Source of the DNA: CAZJAT01 sp964544145
GTDB lineage: Bacteria; Hydrothermota; 32-111
Direction: 5' to 3'
Assembly (NCBI GenBank): GCA_964544145.1
Contig: CAZJAT010000008.1
Coordinates: 8,630 to 72,629 of the forward strand
Length of the DNA stretch: 64,000 nt
Positions 62,698-64,000 of the stretch are shown here, one piece after another (position 1 is the stretch's first letter; the number at the start of each line of letters is the position of its first letter). The notes beneath the pieces are model-generated. The model ran no database searches and was not told the DNA's origin. It saw only the letters and a program-made list of their open reading frames with translations. Both the position numbers and the translations under genes were made by a program.

Positions 62698-63483
62698 ATG
62701 AGCAATTTGCTTAAGTTCTTTCTCTTCATCATTATTATCATATTTTCAATCAGTATTTTTGCCCAGACAGGCACACTTAAGATTTTTTCAGAGATTGATA
62801 GTATAAATGTCTACCTTGATGATGTATATCACGGTAATGGGAAATCTCCTATTGAATCAATCCCTGTTGGTAGTCATTATCTTAAATTGTTGAAGAATGA
62901 TATTATAATTTTCAGTGAATTGGTTAATATTTCTGACAATGTTGTCACTTCAATTCTTCTCAAGGATACACCCGGGATACGGAAGAAACTACTTGAAGGT
63001 CTATCAGCAGAAATCAAATCATATAATGCGGAAAAAATTACTCTCAATATTGAAATGGTCAATAATCAGCCATCATCATGGTTTCTGATACAAAACAATA
63101 ATATAATCACCCAAAAGAATTTTGCTGAAATTATAGGAGATAATTCAATACTTGAAAAAGTGAATAAATCAAATAATATTGCCACAATCTTAAGATGTGT
63201 TGGAGCACCATTTGTTATAGGTGGCGGATTCCTTTATGTTTTGTCATTTATCAAGATGATACAGGAAGAACCACTATACCCGGGAGCATCATCAAGTTTT
63301 GGGGCAGGTTGGTTTAATATAATTGTATTGGGAGCAGTTCCCCTTGCTATAGGAATAACATTAATTAAGGTATCAAATCAATCAAACTCTTATATGACTC
63401 TTGATTATGCAATAGAAAAAGTAAAAGAATATAATAATAAATTAAAAATAAAATGGGGTTTACCACTAGATTTTGAAGAATAA
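62698..63483 (+). CDS. PEGA-domain membrane protein
   Basis: The ATG at 62698 is chosen because GGAGG lies just upstream. A signal helix (about 5-25) is followed by a PEGA domain (TLKIFSEIDSINVYLDDVYHG, SPIESIPVGSHYLKLLK), a beta module often found on the outer side of the membrane. About 70 linker residues come next, then two membrane helices (about 160-180 and 200-225) and a charged C-terminus. Function is unknown; PEGA proteins often bind surface layers or sense envelope state. Confidence 0.75.
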   Translation: MSNLLKFFLFIIIIIFSISIFAQTGTLKIFSEIDSINVYLDDVYHGNGKSPIESIPVGSHYLKLLKNDIIIFSELVNISDNVVTSILLKDTPGIRKKLLEGLSAEIKSYNAEKITLNIEMVNNQPSSWFLIQNNNIITQKNFAEIIGDNSILEKVNKSNNIATILRCVGAPFVIGGGFLYVLSFIKMIQEEPLYPGASSSFGAGWFNIIVLGAVPLAIGITLIKVSNQSNSYMTLDYAIEKVKEYNNKLKIKWGLPLDFEE

Positions 63484-63501
63484 TCTGTAAACTTTTAATA
63501 C

Positions 63502-63537
63502 CTCGTTTCCGCGAGCATTCTCGATTCATTTTTTTTT
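63502..63537 (+). terminator. Possible terminator of the PEGA-domain gene
   Basis: CTCG and CGAG pair around a short loop at 63502-63515, followed after 13 bases by a run of nine Ts. The stem is short, so this is tentative. Confidence 0.3.
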
Positions 63538-63560
63538 AGCATATTCTTTCTCTATTGTCC

Positions 63561-64000
63561 TTATCCGTGTTCCTTTATTCTATTCACCACCCATCTGAAT
63601 TTCTTCCCGGGTTCAATAGGAATATTCTGAAATTTAATATGTACGATTAAATCATCACCAAATAGTTTATCAAATCCACTTTCAAGTACCTTCATCTGAT
63701 TTCACTTATAAGGAAATCCATTTGGGAGGATTCAAAATTACTGCCTTTTTGTATAATAATATCAATATGCCCGGGTTCATTCTGATTAATTTGCGAACGT
63801 TCAATACAACCTGCTTTTATGGGTTTAAAGGGGAACGTTAATATTGATGCAGAGATATATTTACCTGACTTTGAAATTATAATGTCTTCCATTTTTGTCT
63901 TGATTTGTTCTATGAGAGGATGATTTCTTCCACAATCACATTTATGATTAAATTTCCTGGTATAATCACCTGTTCTATATCTAATAAACGGAAATGCTGT
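63561..64000 (-). pseudogene. PaaK-like AMP-forming ligase, C-terminal part with a frameshift
   Basis: From the window edge the minus strand encodes FPFIRYRTGDYTRKF, a CDCGRNHPLIEQI zinc-like motif and KMEDIIISKSGKYISAS, the end of a phenylacetate-CoA-ligase or F390-synthetase-like adenylate enzyme. That frame stops at 63692. The missing last 44 residues (KVLESGFDKLFGDDL, PGKKFRWVVNRIKEHG) continue in another frame from about 63695 to 63561. This is a frameshift by mutation or sequencing error. The N-terminal part lies beyond the window. Confidence 0.75.

Overview
The window is AT-rich bacterial DNA from a Gram-negative-type organism, probably an uncultured anaerobe of the FCB or WOR-3/Cloacimonadota kind. 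That placement is inference. It rests on a complete Rnf operon, histidine fermentation genes, Sec signal and lipobox N-termini, and two very large secreted proteins with C-terminal sorting domains of the type IX or FlgD-like kind. A run of exactly 100 Ns inside a tandem repeat indicates a draft scaffold, perhaps a metagenome-assembled genome. Almost all genes lie on the minus strand in long, tightly overlapping operons. The promoters that can be seen are near-consensus sigma-70 boxes, mostly with 16-base spacers.

Bases 1-16560: a partial dnaK and grpE with their own promoter, then a continuous minus-strand series that reads, from its promoter near 16550, hutH-hutU-hutI, a helical protein, an ExeA-like ATPase, a large TPR protein, a second ExeA-like ATPase, a PHP phosphoesterase, apgM, era, a cyclophilin lipoprotein, a chemoreceptor and a cupin. 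Bases 16600-22990: a dispersed repeat fragment, then an operon for an FAD oxidoreductase, two small unknown proteins, a degenerate histidine-kinase-like membrane protein, a patatin with a cysteine-rich insert, and an MFS transporter. Bases 23066-28870: rseC-rnfB-rnfC-rnfD-rnfG-rnfE-rnfA-apbE. RnfB lacks its usual ferredoxin domains and the promoter carries a palindrome.

Bases 29054-30064 hold a lone plus-strand M42 peptidase. Bases 30092-43128 form a 13-gene minus-strand series (aspartate aminotransferase, obg, dprA, scpB, rluB, Na/Pi transporter, RmlC-like, queuosine-precursor transporter, histidine kinase, response regulator, EAL protein, mutL, miaA). A tRNA with a CAT anticodon follows, then a 1268-residue subtilisin-like protease and a lipoprotein. 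Bases 47917-50643 are an SOS locus (lexA, a small protein, dinB). A 154-bp tandem repeat with the assembly gap separates the small protein from dinB, and a palindromic LexA operator lies in the lexA promoter.

Bases 50652-51632 hold a RAYT-type transposase element with perfect 22-bp inverted ends. Next to it, a 1000-residue beta-helix cargo gene is bracketed by a 62-bp perfect direct repeat. One repeat copy is the 3' end of a glycosyltransferase gene, an arrangement like an att site. The right end holds a 1107-residue hybrid kinase with a periplasmic c-type heme motif, a diguanylate cyclase, three poorly known proteins and the frameshifted end of a PaaK-like ligase. Several transcription units here appear to make leaderless mRNAs, with the start codon six bases after the -10 box.
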